Positions 30,001 through 44,900 of a DNA stretch of 64,000 nucleotides are shown here, piece after piece; within the stretch, counting starts at the first letter, position 1; each line of letters opens with the position of its first letter. Source of the stretch: Hamiltosporidium tvaerminnensis (Eukaryota > Microsporidia > Dubosqiidae); NCBI GenBank assembly GCA_022605425.2, contig CM061246.1, positions 1,054,001 to 1,118,000 on the forward strand, read 5' to 3'. Below the pieces are notes generated by a model, which saw only the letters and a list, made by a program, of their open reading frames with translations, searched no databases and was not told the origin of the DNA. Position numbers and translations under genes: made by a program.

Positions 30001-33000
30001 ATTTAAAAAAGCTTCATATCTAATTTTCTTTAAATATGTAATTAAAATTCAATATGTTGATATTTATCTAAATATAAATTTTAACAAAAAATTCAAAATT
30101 ATTTTATAAAAAAAGATGTTAAACATATTTTTAAAATATTCAGATGCTGTTTTGTAATTTGAGGAAATATTAAAAATTCTAATTTCGCAAATGAATTTAT
30201 TAATTTAATCAAAATCAAAGCAGCATTGTCTTTTCCTGAAAATTATATGAAAAAATTCTATTTTTGCTGTACTATTGGATGTTAGGAATCAAAAAAATGC
30301 AAATCATTAAAGAAAGTCTTTATACCTCGAATTTAAAATCAACCAAAATACATGATGGATCGTTTTTGCCTATTGGTCAAAACAAAGACTTTTTTCTAGC
30401 AAATCGTTTTTTTAGGATTGAATCTTTAAATATATTGCCTTCTCTTATACTCGAAGACAAATTTAATTTTTGTTTAACATAAATGCTAAAATATGCATTT
30501 CATCTATAAAAAATATACATTATTGATAGAAGCATTTGATTCATGTATATATATCACTAAATTTCGCAAAGGAATAAAAATTGCAACCTTGAATTTTTTT
30601 TCCAAGGTGTTATTCTAAAAAATAAGATAAGCAAACACATAAAACATCATTAACGAAAATTCCCAAAAAATAAATTAAAAAACTTGTATGTAAGATTACA
30701 ATCAGTAATTCCTTCAAACACAGAAAAGTACTTCTATTGCTTTTATCACAAAGATGATCTACAGGCAGATTCCCTATAATCCGAGTTACACAGATTAAAG
30801 AAATAAATGGAAGTTTTTCATTTGTTCATCCTCGACACAGAAAGGTTAAAGAAGAACGGAATAAGTACGCAAGTTATTTTAAAGATGAAAATAAAAAGAT
30901 ATTGTTTTTATCAAATTCAACCTTGAATATTTATTTATTTTGCAGTTGTAGTGAATATAATCTTAAAACTTAAAAAATCGGAGTAGAAAAGTTTGTAGTA
31001 TGACGAATTATACAAAATCAAAACTATAACCAATTTTGATATTTTTGCGATATATAAATTTTTTAAAATCTGAAAAGTTTTCTTTTTTTTTGAATTTGAA
31101 ATACAAGATTTTTTTAGCGCGAAAAACCATAACAGTTATGAAAACGAACAGAAATAGAACATGGGTTCTTTAAAAATATAAAGATATGCTATATCTTTAT
31201 TCATTATTTCTAGAAAAAACTTTGACATATCAGAATATAATATCAGAGAAAATTAATTCAAACATATATTAATTAGTATGTAACGCAAAACGATATTCAT
31301 ATTTTTCATTTTCATATGGAGGCAATTTTGATCTTAATTTTGTTTCAAGAAAATCGCTTTCTATTATATAATGATGCATTACGTTTTTCGCATATATCTT
31401 GATTGCCGAAACTATGCGGTTATAAAAGCCTTTGTAGTTATTTTTGACATTCCAATCAAGTCAAATATAAAGTTCATAATAAATATCTAAACAACATGTG
31501 AAATATTAAATTTTTCTTTTGTTTAATACTATAAAAACAATGTGTTTGATTTCGTGAATTCAAACAGATTAAAAATACATATTTATTATAAAATCATTTT
31601 TTATGAATATTAGCTCTATTTGACCATAATATCATGTACTCCGAAAAAATGTTCACTACAGAATAAAACAATTTTTAAAAATTGAAGTTTTTAAAAGAAT
31701 CATGTACAACCTTAGTAAAATAAATTTATTAAGATAGATAAAACGAAAAAAATTTGTTTCTAAAAGCCAAAATATATAAAGTTAGCACATTTAAAAGAAA
31801 AGAATTTTTTTACGGTTCCTCAAACCAAAGGCAATGCAACAATATGAACTACAAAAATCTTTTAAATATGCCTAATAACATCACAAAAACATTAGAAATC
31901 GAAATTAAAACACCTATTACAAGAAAGATACTATATATATGTAAACAAAACCAAACATTTAACCTCAATTTTATCAAGCAATGTGCAAGTTATAGGTCAA
32001 GTTTTTTTCAATGAAATTATTCAGAATTATCTTTTAATAGTTTTTAATAGAAATCAGACTTTCTATCAAGTTTGTAAAGAAAACTATCAAAAACAGTAAA
32101 ATACACACTTTTAGGCTTTATTATCTCATTTAGTTTGATTTTAAATAATTTCATAGCATCAAATTAAACAAATTGCACTATTTTAAAATTTTGCTATTAG
32201 GTAAGCTTATATTTGCGAGTTTCAAAATTGATATCTTGTCTTGAATTTTTGTACATACGTGTTGTTTATAACATATGCTCGTTTCCATAATTTGCCATAT
32301 AAGAAAACTTCAGCAAAACTTGCTTATATTTTCTGATTATTTCATTCTTTTTTTTTCATAATGTCTAGGTATATACATATATTTTTTTAAAGACTAACTA
32401 GAATCCATAATATATTAAAAATGGCATTCGCCCCAAGTTGGTTAAATTTCCAACATTTCCCTTTATATATACAGAAACCAAAGCAACGATAACTTATATA
32501 CTACGTACGGTGACGAAAAACATAAAATTACGAAAAAAATAAATTATTGAAACCAAAAGTTTATATAAACAATTTAATAGCAGACGAAAAAAATTTTCAA
32601 GGTCTTAACACAATTCAAGCCTTTTTTGTTAAAAAAACTATTTTGGAAATCCTAACTGCATATAATACGAAAATTAGCTATTCTGAATGTAAAAATATTT
32701 TTAAAACAGATTTAATTTATATTGCATATTCTAATATAAAATTCGATTTTATATATCATTCGTTTAAATCGGCGTATATTAAATTGTTGCGTAAAAAATT
32801 TAGGGCTAAATTTTACAGATGTTATTCTTTCACTCACAAATGTGACTTTAAATATAAACTTTTTTATCGGGATGAAAACATTAGTACTGTAATCATTGTA
32901 TGAAACCTATCCAATAAAACATGGTTTATTATGCATTAGTTTAAAGACTCATTTCATTTATAAATTAAAAGGCTGCTTTTGAAATTTAAAGTTTTTTGCA

Positions 33001-36000
33001 TATATAAATACTCATATAATAGAATAAGTGAATGTTCATAGCTATTTAACTTAGTTGATCCAAAAAATTACACGAAGATGATTTGAACTATTTAAATTTT
33101 ATATTGATCAAAAGAGACAATTTAATATTCTTAAGCAAGGATTCTATCAATCCTGAAATCAGAAAAATCAAAATTTCAAGCTTTGCGATTTTGACGATAC
33201 ACTGGCTTGACTTACATATGACCCATTAGAGTAAATTAAATGCAATGTCTAATACTTTTTACTATAAGGTATTTTTATTTAGCAGAAGCGAGCAAAGACT
33301 GAGCATTCTAAACATTGCTCGATAAATTTACACAATTTTATTGACACTCAGTATTTTTTAATCCAAACCGAAAGAAAAAGAAACATATGATAAATAAATA
33401 TACTTAGAAAAAAAAGTACAGCTACAACCCGCAACTTCGGTCTATTGTTAAAAGTATACAATTTCTAACATCTTTATTGCTCAAAATGAGGAGACACATA
33501 GTTCCAAAATACACGGAAAGCCTTTTAAATCAATAGAAAAAGAAAATGTGATTCAAAGGCATGGCTTTTCTCGAGAAATAACACCGAAAAAGAGATGAAA
33601 AGTTTGATAAGCCGAAACTAATACAAACACGAAGAATGAAAAAACAGTAAAAAATTGAGTTTCATTAAAAAAGACTTAAAGTCGAATTCAGCGACGAAAA
33701 ATTTGCAGCTCAATATTTTGGACACTTCAGGTTTACTTGTATTATTCAGCATTCGATTTTTCCATGTTATATGTTAGCTAAAAAAAACATAGTAGATCTA
33801 ATGATGTATATATAAACATCATTCGGTTCTTTTACTTCAAAAAACACTTATTTGAATGAACTAACCTTTAAAAGAATTTACGAAACAGAAGTTTTAAAGT
33901 TTAAAATTTTATAATCTTTAAATAAACAATTTCAAATGACCTTATAAGTTAAAAAATTATAACATTTTATAGTCTTTCACCAGTCAATAGTTTAAATCAT
34001 CATTTATTACACTCTTTATTTTTTTAACGAGTCTAATAACAAAGTATATACTATATTCGTTACGCTTTATTTTCTTATATAGAAAGGTTTACTTTATTTC
34101 TGTTATTGTTTATAAGTAAAATTTTTATTTTCTTATTAATTTGCAGCATTTAGCTATGATCACGATATTTTTCTGAAAATTTAAAATACTTATAAGGCCA
34201 TTTACTTAAATATATTGATACACCTCGAATATTATACAGAAATAAAAATAAAATTATTAGAATATCATATTTAAAAGCGGTATGTGTTAAGAAATTAAAA
34301 GATTTTTAAACATTTGTTCATGGAAATGCCTTAGTTATAGAAATATCTTAATTATTAAGTTTGAGTTTATATATTTATTCTAATGAAATGTGATTTCTTT
34401 TCTTTGCATGATCGTATTTCGAAACTTAAGTTAATATTATATATTTTCCAGACAGGTTTATAAATTTTTTAATACAATCATTTTTATCCCTAAAATTCTT
34501 AGCAAATAACCTAAAGCAATATATCTTTTTAACTTTAATTTTAAGAGAATGTAAAGAGTATCAACATAACTTCATTGTGCTAATCAGTAAAGAAACGGTT
34601 AAAACTATCAAGTAAGAATAGGATTCCTTGATTAATCTTATGGCGATTATAATTTTTGAGGGGTTTATCTATATTATAGAATATACATATACGTTGAACT
34701 TAGAAAAATGTAGCTTACAATGAAGGATTTAATATTACCGTTTTATAATATTGAACTTAATGCTACTCGTTGTTATTTATTTTTTATATTTGGAGCGTGT
34801 TTCTTTAGATTTTATTCCATTTTACAAACATGTAAAAGATACTTTAAATTTTTAAACACATAGTTGTTACGTTTCGTTTACGAATAAGAAAATATTTTAT
34901 ATAATTTTTATTTGTATGAAATTAGAAGAACTATAGTTCATATCAAGAAATCTTAGACAGCCAAACTGTTTTAAATTTTTTTTTCATTATAAGTTATATG
35001 TTTAAATCGATGTATTTGCGTTTTGGATATTTAAACATAGACAAGTATATTTCTCCCAAAATTCAAACCTTTATACGAGCATACTCCTTATACCTTTATG
35101 ACAAAATTTATCTGTCTTAAATTTTGAATCACAAATTTTTCTTGAATCTTCTTAACAATTTGATCTATATTATATAGTTTAGAACACAAAGATTTAATAT
35201 ATCTTATTTTTACTGTGCCTGAAACTTCCAAAGTAAAAGAAAATAAAAATCTCAACGTAGTTTAACCCAAAAAGAAAATAAATTTATAGTTTCTGAATTT
35301 TGTTAAGCCGTTGCACTAACTTACTTGCTCAAATGTAAGAAAAATAATTTACTTGCAAAAAGTAGAAATCATCACTAAGGAGATAATTAAATTATGCTTC
35401 ATGAATGAAAATAGTATTTATCGCTATTTTGAATAGAAACGATTTGCATTTTTACAATAATTTTTTTTTTATTCAAACACCATCTTTTTATTTAATTCGT
35501 AAGACGTGTAATTTCGGGTCTATGGTTTATAAAACTCTTAAACAGCTTTTTTTATGAACGATACAATTACTTGTAATGAAGTAAGTTAGATCAGACCCTA
35601 AATAATCCCAAACTATATTTTGGTGATTTAAATGGAAATATTTAGATCTAAAATACTATTTTACCGTTTGATTGTTTAAGAATATTATTTAATTATCTTT
35701 GATATAGGGTATCTTATGTTTCAACAATAGCATATTAAAATCTCATTAATCATATAGAATCATTGATATACAAATATATGAGATCTCGCTAATATTTTCT
35801 GTTTTTTATTTATGATTCAGGCTTATACTGCATTTATGTATTAAACAATTCAACTAGATTTTACTTTATGAAATTACAAAAACAACTTTTTTGGTAAAAT
35901 TTCCTCAATACAGTTTTGTTATAATATTATGGATTTTTGCAGCTGAGAATACTACTATTGTCCGAATACATAACTCCAAAAACTGGAAAGCAAAAATTTC

Positions 36001-38672
36001 TCTTGATTTTTAATTACCAAAGACCGAAACATATAGTTTTATTCTACTTTTTCAGAAACGAAAAGCGAACTATTGTCAATCTTAAAACATAAAAAAAAAT
36101 GCAGACACAGACCAGAATGAACTATCTAAGAATGGGTACTAAAAACATAAGCGATCTATTCACAACCAAATTTAAGAAATATTAGAAAGACAAACAAAGC
36201 GAATGAAATCAAGTTAGAGCCATAGTTACTGGCTAAAATAATCTATTATGATTAGCCGTTTCACTTTAAAAGTTATGACACATGCAAAAAGTAGTCATAA
36301 AACTATATAGATTAAAACAATTTCTTATTTGAATTTTTAAAACATTTATTTTGGACATTTGTATACAAAATGATGTTTATATAGAAAGCTTATAAAAGTA
36401 CTTCTCAAATCAAACAAAACACTTATAAACATAGCAATACTATATGAGAATTTTATTCAATATTTGTATAGCCAGTCAAGAATACCAAATAAAATATATG
36501 CATTCATATTGTTATAAAATTTTGACGAATATACTTTTCATTAATATAAACTATACGTAATGCTTAATACATTATTCTAAACCCAAATGAACTAATATAT
36601 TTTTCTCCACTTGCATTAAAGATATAAAATTATATTTTAACTTATAAAAACATATAACATTACATTTTCCGTCGCAAAAAAACAATCCTTCTGAAACAAG
36701 ACTAAATATTTCTGCCCATAGTTTATTCTACAATGAAAAACATCATTCTCTAATAGACGTTCAATTGTAGTTAAATGGCATAAATAATAAACAAGATTCC
36801 CAATATTTAGTTGCAATGCCGAATTAAATATAAAAAAACTTTTATATGAAAACGTGTCACTTTTTTTAGAGCCCTAAATGTTTTACAAAAATTCTTTTAA
36901 AGTATGATATTTTTTGATGCTTATAGCAAGAAAATATGCCAAATTTATATCATTTTCTATATTATTGTTATAGTTCTTCTTTTCCATTTTTGCAATCTTA
37001 ACGATTTATAGTTTAATTTTGCGCTTGGAAAACCTAAACTTTAAATATAAATTCAAGTTTTTTTTGTCTATCTATGATAAATAAATGACCAAGATAATTA
37101 TACAAGTATTTCACAATAAAACTAACGATTCTAAGAACATTATTTAAAAGTTCAAAATCTAAATCTGCCTAAATATATTTGTTCTTTTGTAATTTTATTT
37201 TTCTGTTTTGTAGCATTCCAGAAAGAACAAACAATTGCAATTCTTACACCAAAAATAGAAAGCTTAAATTACGCTCAAAGGATTAAATATGTGAAATGAA
37301 ATTATAAAGCACAGTGATTGGTGGCAAAATAGCATAACGCAAGTATTTTGATTTGATAAAGTAATATCAAGTTAAGCTGTACAGAGACGTTATGCATTAG
37401 GAATGCAAGTTATTGCAATATTCTATAAACAACAGACAAATAAACTATTTTTTTGTTTTTTTCCGAATAAGTCTCTAAAGTATCTTAATATTGGTAGAGT
37501 TTACTGTTTCTATTCTAATCGCACCAACACGCAATTTCAGACTGAATATTCTATTTTTTTATGATATGATATGTCATCAAATGCTTTTTAAACATAGATT
37601 CTATGGTAAAAATTCCAACATTTTATATACGGGTTTGCCTTTTATAACATTTAATCTAACCTAACTCTACTCTTTTTAAGAATCCATAAACTATATAATT
37701 AAAATTAATAAAAACAAAAATTTGCATTTATTACGTATGTAGTAAATAACTATAATTAATGGTTGAAACAATGTTGTATTTCCTTTGAGCAAAAAGTAAA
37801 AAGCATTAGAACAAAACATTATAATTATTGCGCTAAAACCTTGCTTTTGGTATTGAAATGTTAAATGATAATCAATTTTTTTAAGATTCGATTTAATCAT
37901 TTTATTTTCTATAGATCGATTATTTTTTTATACATTTTATTTAAATATTAAAAAAGATTTGAAACAGATCCTAAAATGAGATTAGAAACACTTTTGGTAG
38001 ATCGAACTTAAAGATATATTATGGACATTTTTACAAACCAAACAATATATGCCTTATCATATATTTTTTTGCACCATATTCTTTCAGTCATATTATCATA
38101 ATACATGTTTATTAAATTTTGAAAATAAATAAATAATCTATTTATAAATTTATACTTAAATTTAGCAAAAGTATCCAATGTTTTTTCAAAAAGTTTCGGC
38201 ATTAAACAATCAAGCAAACATAAGTCAAATCTTCGGATTTTAGATATAATTTTCAAAACGGTTAAATTCCAAAGCGAAGAATACAGAGTGCAGGAAAATA
38301 AAAACAAAGAAATATCGTTTAAACAACAAAATTGTCCTAGTATTTAGCCAAACAACTCTTGATTTTCATGCATAAAAAAGGTTTAGCCACATTTTTTTAA
38401 CATGGAATACCGATAAAATTGATATCGATTTCTTTACATGGTAAGAAAACATAGAAACATACTGATTCATTATAGACATTCATACAGCTTTCTTTTAAGA
38501 TATGCTGAAAATTGTCTCATATATTCACTAGAATGTAAATTTTATCGTTTTTTCACTAATGTTTATATTTATATCATATATTTTTTTTAATTAGGTTAAT
38601 GCTTTCTTTAAAACCCTATCTTGGTTTATCTCCAGGTTTACATAAGAGAATAAATAAGTTTTTTATAGTTCT
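24002..38672. other. 14.7-kb region without a convincing gene
   Basis: Uniformly A+T-rich sequence. Frames rarely exceed 70 codons and lack CCC signals, recognisable domains and usual starts. No tRNA, rRNA or CRISPR-like repeat was found by eye. A fragmentary frame near 33681 is discussed as a weak transposase hint, and a TTG-initiated frame at 32547-32903 is listed separately. The short lysine-rich frame at 24265-24456 looks like A-rich noise. Confidence 0.6.
32547..32903 (+). other. Open frame of 118 codons without ATG, doubtful
   Basis: The longest open stretch in the gene-free part. It has no ATG at its start (first possible codon TTG; the frame is open a few codons further upstream), no CCC signal, and a composition dominated by K, I, F and Y, as expected from translated A/T-rich DNA. 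By a rough estimate from stop-codon frequency, a frame of this length is uncommon but possible by chance in 64 kb. No family recognised. It could be a relic or spurious. Confidence 0.15.
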
Positions 38673-38921
38673 ACTTATTCCCATTATGCCGGAAGCAGAA
38701 TTGGCTTGGAGTATTACCTGCTTGTCGTAGGAGGCTATTAAAAAAGATTGGTCTTCCAGATTGGTGGTTAGCGTAGGGCTACAACTCGCCCATTAAAACA
38801 ACCTTGTTACGAGACCAAAACAAGTAATTGAACCCACGGAAAAGAGACCGGTGAAAAGTATTACTTGGAAAGCTAAAGCTCAAAAAGGGCTGTAGTTCAG
38901 AGGAGGAATAATCATACCTAG
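38673..38921 (+). repeat. SINE-like dispersed repeat, copy 2
   Basis: Counterpart of 17073-17322 in the same orientation. Shared blocks include AGCAGAATTGGCTTGGAGTA, CTGCTTGTCGTA and GAGGCTATTAAAA, and later GGGCTG near 38886. This copy is more A/T-rich through C-to-T and G-to-A type changes (GGCGACTAA has become GGCTATTAA), so it appears older, or both have drifted from a GC-richer ancestor. Confidence 0.75.
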
Positions 38922-41900
38922 CATTTTTTTTTTACAAATGAGTTGAAAAAGTTCAAGACACAAGCAAAATAGGATCTCTATTATAAAATTCAATATGGAT
39001 ATGTAACAAAATCTTAGCAGATTTTAATAATTTTTTGTAATTTTCAGTATAATCATTTGCTTTATTATTTATGAACCATCAATATTTAACCATAATTCCG
39101 CATTAAAACATCGTATATAAGTAGTTTGAACCAAGAACACACAATGTATTATAATATAATTTCTAATTTTTCATAGCAGCAAAAAAGGGACTCTTTTATG
39201 CGAAGATATCTGATATTTAATCAACTTATAAAAAATAATTTTTTTCTCTTCTTTTAACAGCCCAAATTTTCAAAAATCACAAATAAATACATGTGTTCTA
39301 CATACTATTAACGATATGCTAATATTTAGTAATTTTTATAGATTTTTGTAAAAAACGCAAAGAATTCGTGCGAATTTGGATTATGGATTGACATATTTTA
39401 GACTTTTATAAGTAAATTTACATAACCATATTTATTCTTTAGTTTTAATGCTTCTGTTGTCTTTCGCTTTCAATACTATCAAATTTTCAAATTTATTAAT
39501 ATTAATATACTTTATTTAATTTTTCGAACATATGACTTTGTTTCGGAAATGCTAAATTGATATACGAAATTTTGGTGTCCAGTTTTATAACTTAAGCTTT
39601 AATAGGATTGTTTATGATAATCTTCGTATTCGTTTAAAGTTTAAGAAAGGTTATAAATACAAAAATGTAATTCTAACTAAGTCTAACAGAATTTTCGACA
39701 ATTTTAGGCTAGTAAATCGAAGCTGGATAAGGACTATATTAGATATGGAATTTAAATAGAAGCTATATTTGATAGATTAATTATGTTATAAATATTTAAA
39801 CACTAGAAATGTATAGAATAAGTCAACCAAATGTAAATTTCAGGGTTTTTTAAATCATAGTGTAAGAAAAATAAAAAGCGTACTCTTCAATGGGTATGAG
39901 ATAATTCCTTTGTAAATAGCAACTAAGATATTGCTTATTACGTATACAATAATAATTAATCCGAAATGAAATTAAAGACTAAAAAAATAATACAAATTGT
40001 AGATTTTATGGCAGAATACTATTAAAAATTAAGTATCAATCTAATAGTTTTGTTCAATGTCTTGTCCCATTTAATTAAGCAGAAGATGATATATATTGTA
40101 TTGCAAGAGGTAATCGAACCTGTTTTAATTCCAGTTGAAAGAAACGGAAAATATTTTTGAATTTTAAATTGATTCTTTTCCGATCGGCAAACCAAGTGTT
40201 GAGTGTATATTATTTATTTTTAACAGTAAAATTACTACCTCCAATTTTTTTATATATTCTTAAAACCAAATCAACTAAAAATTGTTTCATGGTATAAATT
40301 AAAAATTAAATAAATATATAGTTGCACCAAAATAGTTGTAAGATAAGTCATGAAAAATCTTACAGCGAAACAAAATACCCTATGTTTTATTTTATAATAT
40401 CAAATATCGATATCTGGAATTAAATTCACAAAAAAACATTGTTGCTGAAATTTTTAATATACTCTGAAAATTTTTTAGCTTTTACAAATATTTAAACATT
40501 CGTTAAAATCTATTCAAAAATACAGAATAATACAAGAGATTTTAAATGTAAATTGAATGCTCCTAATTTCAAGATAGAGGTTCCAAAAACCCTACATGCA
40601 AAATATTCTATGTATTTTGCGTTATATATAATTATAGAACAACAAAGGAATAGTTTAACTAACGGCAACATGTAATTTCAATATATTATTGCATCATAAT
40701 ATGTAAATTTTATATTCATGCCTAATTTTATAATTTTAATAATATATAATTGATTACAATTTCAAGGAGGCTGTTTCTCTATAACCCTATTTGTCAAATA
40801 TTTTTAGTCAACAAAAGCTGGAATAAATATTTTCTTTTTATGTCAACTTATAAAATTTAACATATCTCTTACTTTATTTTTAAAGAATTTTAACTCCAAA
40901 AATTTTCTTCATCAATGATATTCTGGAAATATATTTTAAATATTTATATAATGAGCAGATAATTTCATAAAAGGTAAGCAAGAATTTCTTATTTACAACC
41001 ATAAATAAAGTGAACTTTCATGTTTTATAATATACATTTTAAACAAAACAAAAAAATACAATCAACTTTAACTATTATAAACAAACTAAAAAAATACGTA
41101 GATTTACTTTGAATATTTTTAGAAAAAATATTTTTAAGGTTACTTTTTATTTTTTTGTTTATTTTATCGAGTTTTAAATTGTGCTTAATGGAGCTCTACA
41201 AAACAAAAATTTATTCAAATTTATTTAAATTTAAATTTTTTTATCCTTGAAAGCCTAAATATAAGTATTATATCTACAAAAAAAAGCTTGTTTTTCATAA
41301 TCTTTTATTTTAAATATTCTCTCTTTATGTAATCATAGCGCAGACAAACCAGAAATTATAATATGATATTATATCTTAATAAAAAAACAAAATTGTAATT
41401 CCTTCTTAAATCGTTCTTTATATTTTATCAGAAATTATAATATTTCTAGAAGTTCAGAATTTGAATTACCGTTTTACTTTAATGTTATTTGAAACATCTT
41501 TTGTGGCTCATAATTGCCACTAAATATTTTTAAGTTTACAAGCCGATTCGCCGTTGAAAATAAACCTTCAAATGTCATGAAATGATCGCATCTATAGTTT
41601 TAAGATCAAATGGTTTTATTCGGAAATATATTATATGAAGTAAATTATGTTTGAATAACTCATAAAAACGTTATAAAATAAATAAAACTTAATAAATAAT
41701 AGGAATGAGAAAAATATGAGCAAGTTTAAATTTCTTGCCAAATATTTAAAAATTAAATGACTTTTGTTTAGACTTTCATTTTTATTTTTGAATTGAAAAA
41801 GCTATCAATATATTTCAGTTTGTATCACATGGATTACAAATGAACACAGATATACCTATAGAACATACAAATTAACCTTTACGTATAAGAAAATGGCATC

Positions 41901-44900
41901 TTATTATAATCTTTTACCGCAAGTCTCTTAATAAACGATATTCATAGGAGAAAATACCGATCATAAATTTATTATTTGAAAAGTTCAAAAACGTTTTATA
42001 ATTTGCAATCATCTTTGTATCACAATAAATTTTTATTTGTCTTTTTGGTCTAGAATACTTTCATGCGAGTATATAACACTTCAAACCGGTTTCCATTAAA
42101 AAAATATAAGACTCAATCAGATTAAATATGTAAACAATCAAATAAGTCATATAAATTATTCTAGCCAAAAGTAATTAATTTTAAATATTTAGTTAATATC
42201 ATTTTAAATAAATTAAACACCAAATTAAATTGAGAAAATTAAAAAAAAAAATAATTTAATATTTTTATAGCTGTAATAAGCGTAAAGCGTTGAAAAATAT
42301 TGAGGTCTGTCAATTATGTATATTTAAGAAAATTCGATTAGATAATTAAGCATGCTGTAAATCCATGATTTGAACAGAATCTAATATATCGTAATATTGC
42401 TCTTTTTTATTTACAAATGTTTTATATAAGCATATGTACAAACAAATGTTACATTCGCTTTATAACGATTCCAAAAATAGTTTAAAAGAAGTTTTAACTC
42501 ATAGGTTACAAATATTGACTGATAATTTTAGCAAGAAATAAATACAGATTTATCCAGAGAATATAATATTATAAAACTATATGTTAAAACAGGAATAACC
42601 ATCCCAAGAACTATCTTTTTAAGAATTATAAAATGAACTCAGAATTATATATCGTTGTATTTTTGGTTTAATACAAACTATGCACCATTATCAGATATTT
42701 TATGGACATGTATGATGTGTGAAAATCTCAAATTAAGTAAGCTTGTATAGAGATTTTTTAAAGCTCTTTATTCACTATAATATAACCCAAGTTTTGAGCT
42801 ACAAACAATTTTACTGTAAAATCAAGAATAACAAGCTATTTTAATTTGTTATATAAATCAGCTAATGGTGAATACAAAAAGGTATAAATGTAGGGAATCC
42901 AAAGCAGCCAATTAATCAACAATATATAATTAAATGATGTTTCAATTTTTATAAATCACAATCTAAGTCCGAAATATATCTTTGCAAGAATTTTTTTTTG
43001 TAAGAAAACTAAGAGAAGAAATGAATACTATTTGTCTCAAAGCCCAAAGGTAGATTGTGAGCTGCGATCACAAACAGGCAATTGACAATTACAATTCCGG
43101 GGAAGCTTTTATCTTGCTTAATTAGCAGTTTAATCTCCTCAAATGAAAAGGCTTCGGATAATACTCTAAAAGCTACTGATTATATAATAGCTATTTATCT
43201 ATGTAAAATCTAGAATATAAGTTACAAATAAGGTAAAAAAAATAATATTTAGTGCAAAAAAATAAATGCTATATATTCGAAAAAATGTAAAATTATAAAG
43301 ATCGCCAAAGAATTTCTATACCGACCAAATATTTTTAAACTATTAATTTATGCAAGTCTATTCTTTTTTTGGCTTGAAATTCTAGGAAAGTCTTAGCTAA
43401 ATTCCTACAAAGTAAGTACATGTAAGAAAACTGAACTTTTGTCTAATTTCATTATAAATTAGATAATTCTATAGTATATATTTATTTTAAGAAACAAGAC
43501 TCATAACAATTTTTGTGAAAATTAGTATTTATTCGTTATTTTTATATATAAAAATCGTTTTACTGCAAAAAAAACATCATAAAACACGAATTCGGTATTT
43601 TTTATACTTCATTGGCCCCAAAATAAAAGCAAAAAATTAAACTTTTTTTATTGCTGATTTTAACGATTGTTCCCAATTCTTATTCTATTAGAATCAAAGT
43701 ATGGGGTACTTCTTCAATTGCACATGTAAAATAAATCATTTTGAAGGTGAGAATCAGAGCCGTCAATAAAAAGAACGGAAATTCTCTTATTAAATTGTGA
43801 AAGTAGAAACAGAGTAAAGAAATATAAGCAATGCACACAAAAAACCATCCATACGATCTTATAGATAAAACAGATTCATATTCCAGTCAAATATAGATAC
43901 TACATAATATTACAAATCATTCAACTTAGCTTTGCCCAATTACCCATCTCATTTTTAGTCAAAGCTTCGACTTATAGAAATCGCTAATATAAAAACTTTT
44001 TATAAAGACCATTCCCACAAGAATTTGGCTCACGGTACAGTTTACAATATTCATTCTGTAATATCACAAAATAAATGTAAGTAAATCATGTATTTATAGT
44101 ACATAAATATTTATAAAAGAATGCTTCAAACTAGCCTAACAAAGCTTTAAAGGCCCTTCATAAGAAAATATATTGTATCCACACTTTATAAATGCGGGAA
44201 TACTCAGCAAGCAAAAGTCGGAAAATATAAGGCGCAAAACTATAAATGTTGTATTTAAAATCAGGATTGTCTCACAAAGTCATGTAACCCGACAGACCTA
44301 GTGTTAAATATCTGCCTAAGATAACTGCTTGCGTATAATAGCAGTAGTTTCCCTATATTAAATCTATTTAGACAATTTGAACCCAAAAGCCATTTATTCC
44401 ATTGTTCGATTTCCAAACCCCGAATCATATTGGGAATTGCATTTAATTAAGCAGAATCCGAAGACTTAGTATAACCTAAACCACAAGAATATTTTATTTC
44501 TGTGCAGATTAACTATGACGAAGTTACATAAAGAGAGCTTAAACTTGTTTTGGCAGAAAAAGCCAATGTCTCCGAGTTCTTTATTTTCAAAAAACTCGCC
44601 GAGACTGCTCGTGAGCACGAAAACTTGGGTCATTTTAACCAAAGAGAGAACAAACAACAAGCTATCGTAGTTATAATTATAATAGTAAAACTAAGCTACT
44701 CTCTAATAAAATAAACGGTCTTTTTATGTTTACAGAAAAAAACCTTACATAACAACTAAAATTTACTTTAAAAACAAAACAATGCCTTCAACTTGTCTTG
44801 AAGTGAGTTTTTTCGTAAATTTTTATGGCCTCACATCAAGCATGTTGTGAATTATGATGAAATAGCTTACTCTAGATTCATAGAAGATAATAAGAATGAT

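Noticed and set aside
38008-38307. 99-codon minus-strand frame
   Set aside because: It has no ATG start (TTG), no CCC signal and no motif; its length is possible by chance in 40 kb of A/T-rich DNA.
44466-44660. 64-codon minus-strand frame in a slightly GC-richer patch
   Set aside because: It is short and unsupported, and lies in the stretch that may be eroded LINE sequence.
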